Below, piece by piece: positions 62,293 through 64,000 of a DNA stretch of 64,000 bases (positions are counted from its first letter, which is position 1; the number at the start of each line of letters is the position of its first letter). The translations under genes and the position numbers were made by a program. This stretch comes from Prevotellaceae bacterium UBA1746 (GTDB lineage: Bacteria > Bacteroidota > Bacteroidia > Bacteroidales > Bacteroidaceae), in NCBI GenBank assembly GCA_905369775.1, contig CAJPJR010000001.1:91900-155899 (forward strand), written 5' to 3'. The notes under the pieces are model-generated. The model was not told the origin of the DNA. It worked only from the letters and a program-made list of their open reading frames with translations, and made no database searches.

Positions 62293-62313
62293 AGAGAAAA
62301 AGCCCGCACTTTT
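62293..62313. repeat. Single 21-bp unit/hairpin after the GH20 gene
   Basis: GAGAAAAAGCCCGCACTTTTT forms a 7-bp stem (GAAAAAG/CTTTTTC with the next base). It matches one unit of the dispersed 21-bp family and might also act as a weak terminator. Confidence 0.4.
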
Positions 62314-62325
62314 TCGTCCAAAACA

Positions 62326-62357
62326 TTTGGATGTTATCGACAAATACACTAATTTTG
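62326..62357 (+). promoter_or_regulatory. tRNA-Gln promoter
   Basis: TTTG at 62326-62329, a 20-base spacer, TAATTTTG at 62350-62357: exact consensus. Predicted start of transcription a few bases before the mature tRNA. Confidence 0.85.
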
Positions 62358-62367
62358 CACTCGCAAT

Positions 62368-62438
62368 TGGGTCATGGTGTAATGGTAACACTACAGGTTT
62401 TGGTTCTGTCATTCTGGGTTCGAATCCCGGTGACCCAA
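62368..62438 (+). tRNA. tRNA-Gln (anticodon TTG)
   Basis: Cloverleaf: acceptor TGGGTCA/TGACCCA, D-loop GTGTAATGGTAACAC, anticodon stem ACAGG/TCTGT with loop TTTTGGT (TTG), T-arm with GTTCGAATC. CCA is not encoded (ACA follows the stem). Confidence 0.93.
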
Positions 62439-62467
62439 CAAAATGCGCTGATTGGCCGCGTCATCGA

Positions 62468-62491
62468 CGCCGACGATCGGCGCTTTTTTTT
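62468..62491 (+). terminator. tRNA-Gln terminator
   Basis: CGCCGA (62468-62473) pairs with TCGGCG (62477-62482), followed by eight T at 62484-62491. Short stem but long U-tract. Confidence 0.75.
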
Positions 62492-62582
62492 GGTTTACGC
62501 CCACTGACCGAAGACGCCCCGAAGTGTGGGGGCGTCGGTCGGCACTTCTCAGACTTAGATTTCCTCCTTTCTCATCACACAC

Positions 62583-64000
62583 ATGGCTTCTCTGAAATCT
62601 CTGGCCAAAGACACGGCCATCTATGGCATGAGCTCCATTGTGGGGCGCTTTCTCAATTACCTGCTCTTCCCGCTCTACACGCATGTCTTCGCAGCGGCGA
62701 GCGGCGGCAACGGGGTGATCACCAACATGTATTCTTACACGGCGCTGCTGTTCGTGATTCTCACCTTCGGCATGGAGACTACGCTCTTTCGCTTCATCAA
62801 CCGCGACGACGTAGAAGACCCGAAAAAAGTGTACACCACCGTGTTGGCGATCGTGGGCGGCGTGGGACTGCTCTTTTTCGCCCTCGTGCTCGCTTTCCTC
62901 CCGGGACTTTCGGCACAAATGGGCTACCCCGATCACCCGGACTACGTGTGGATGATGGCCGCAGTGGTGGCTCTCGACGCTTTTCAGGCAGTGCCTTTCT
63001 GTTATCTTCGTTATCAGCGCCGACCGGTGAAGTTTGCCGTGCTCAAACTTAGCTTCATTGCGCTCAACATCCTCCTCAATCTTCTTTTCTTCGTCGTTTT
63101 CCCTCATTTCATCGAAGGGTGGAAAATAGAAGTGGGACATGTGTTCCTCGTCAACCTGATTTGCACCGGATTGATCACCTTCGGTTTTTGGAAAGAGCTC
63201 TTCGGTGTGAAATGGCGCGTCGATCGCAATTTGGTACGCCCCATGCTTTCCTACTCCTGGCCCATTCTGGTGCTCGGCATTGCGGGGATTCTGAACCAAA
63301 CCATCGATAAGATTCTCTTCCCCAAGCTGGTTCCGGGGCACGAAGGCATTGTGCAACTCGGCATCTACGGGGGCGCGGTGAAAATCGCGATGATCATGGC
63401 GCTCATCACCCAGGCTTTTCGCTACGCCTACGAGCCTTTCGTGTTTGCCGCGGCGAAAAAGAGCGAATCGACCGACAATCGCGCCACTTACGCGCTGACG
63501 ATGAAATATTTCCTGATCTTCACGCTCTTCGCCTTCCTGATGGTGATGGCCTATATCGATGTGTTCAAACACATGATGGGACGCGACTACTGGGAAGGGC
63601 TCAAAACGGTGGCCATCGTCATGGTGGGCGAAATCGTAAAGGGCGTGTATTTCAATCTTTCGTTCTGGTACAAGTTGACCGACCGCACGATTTGGGGCGC
63701 ATGGTTCTCGGGCGCCGGCTGTTTGGTGCTTGTGGCGTGCAATTTGCTGTTTGTTCCTCGCTTCGGCTACATGGCTTGCGCCTGGTCGGGCGTGGCCGGC
63801 TACACCGTCGCCATGCTTTTGAGCTACTTCACGGGACAGAAATACTATCCCATCGCTTATCCGCTCAAACAGATCTTTGCCTACGTGGGGTTGACGGCCG
63901 TTCTTTATGCTGTGATGTCCATTTCTCGCGATTTCATCGGCAGCGACGGTTTGCGCATCGCTTTTAACTCGATCGGCATCGTTCTTTTCCTCGTCTACAC
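62583..64000 (+). CDS. Polysaccharide/oligosaccharide flippase, MOP superfamily (3' end outside window)
   Basis: The frame is open from ATG 62583 to the window end (472 codons plus 2 bases), encoding a polytopic protein with about eleven hydrophobic segments by this point. The N-terminus (SLAKDTAIYGMSSIVGRFLNY in part: DTAIYGMSSIVGRFLN) and helices such as PMLSYSWPILVLGIAG and the ALITQAFRYAYEPF segment match the Wzx/MurJ-like oligosaccharide flippase group of Bacteroidetes, which moves undecaprenyl-linked sugar units across the inner membrane. Substrate unknown; no glycosyltransferase is adjacent in the window. No promoter box is recognised between the tRNA terminator and the ATG. Confidence 0.88.
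   Translation, partial: MASLKSLAKDTAIYGMSSIVGRFLNYLLFPLYTHVFAAASGGNGVITNMYSYTALLFVILTFGMETTLFRFINRDDVEDPKKVYTTVLAIVGGVGLLFFALVLAFLPGLSAQMGYPDHPDYVWMMAAVVALDAFQAVPFCYLRYQRRPVKFAVLKLSFIALNILLNLLFFVVFPHFIEGWKIEVGHVFLVNLICTGLITFGFWKELFGVKWRVDRNLVRPMLSYSWPILVLGIAGILNQTIDKILFPKLVPGHEGIVQLGIYGGAVKIAMIMALITQAFRYAYEPFVFAAAKKSESTDNRATYALTMKYFLIFTLFAFLMVMAYIDVFKHMMGRDYWEGLKTVAIVMVGEIVKGVYFNLSFWYKLTDRTIWGAWFSGAGCLVLVACNLLFVPRFGYMACAWSGVAGYTVAMLLSYFTGQKYYPIAYPLKQIFAYVGLTAVLYAVMSISRDFIGSDGLRIAFNSIGIVLFLVY

Noticed and set aside
1..64000. Prophage, insertion sequence or integrative element
   Set aside because: No transposase, integrase, phage structural gene, att-like direct repeat beside the tRNAs or flanking inverted repeats was seen; genes are ordinary chromosomal ones.

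Overview
The window looks like a core chromosomal segment from a Bacteroidales bacterium, probably Prevotellaceae-like (Prevotella/Alloprevotella type) or a close Porphyromonas-type relative. The GC content is high, in the upper 50s by eye. The evidence is: promoter boxes of the Bacteroidetes type (TTTG at -33, TAnnTTTG at -7, often exactly 20 bases apart); type IX secretion/gliding genes (gldH, porT) beside a cargo enzyme with a type IX-like C-terminal signal; a BACON-like lipoprotein; a DUF3109 protein; a fused SpmA-SpmB protein; and TlpA/DsbD periplasmic redox genes. The species assignment is inference. I saw no prophage, insertion sequence, CRISPR array or rRNA.

Layout, left to right. 0-8 kb: the 3' part of ftsZ, a GatB/YqeY protein, recJ-recQ (overlapping), the SpmA/SpmB fusion and ridA. 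8-18 kb: gdhA and mdh diverge, then comes a secreted modular protein of about 2,211 residues. 18.5-27.5 kb: a long minus-strand run with DUF3109, ung, speA, aroK and topA, then ybeY, ruvB, a small lipoprotein, rpsT and tRNA-Glu. 27.8-31 kb: recO, yaaA and the mtnN-luxS pair. 31-42 kb, plus strand: a YfhO membrane protein, an exported MsrAB lipoprotein, a PSP1-domain protein overlapping gldH, porT, and a large GH2 beta-galactosidase that carries a lectin-like N-terminus and a type IX-like C-terminus. 43-53 kb, minus strand: a thioredoxin-fold lipoprotein without CxxC, an OmpA/TPR lipoprotein, lgt, ychF, dsbD, tlpA and cysK. 53-64 kb: cysE diverging from cysK, a BACON-like lipoprotein, gyrB, a PepSY membrane protein, a WYL regulator with a GH20 hexosaminidase, tRNA-Gln and a flippase cut by the window end.

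Functionally the window mixes housekeeping DNA metabolism (recJ, recQ, recO, ruvB, ung, topA, gyrB) with an envelope programme: lipoprotein lipidation by Lgt, many lipoproteins, T9SS parts plus cargo, and periplasmic thiol redox through DsbD, TlpA and exported MsrAB. Sulfur metabolism recurs (cysE/cysK, mtnN/luxS, MsrAB).

The most unusual signal is not a gene. At least nine gene-free spacers contain short runs of a degenerate 21-bp unit, roughly GAAAAnnGGGGACTTTTCG. Each unit has an A-tract, a G-rich core and a T-tract, repeated at a fixed 21-bp phase (two DNA helical turns). I found these by reading the spacers and aligning them by hand; no statistics were run. Other regulatory candidates are a palindrome at the gdhA transcription start, a GC-rich inverted repeat between cysK and cysE, a structured spacer between tlpA and dsbD, and a cluster of GGTGAAGG/CCTTCACC octamers between luxS and yaaA.
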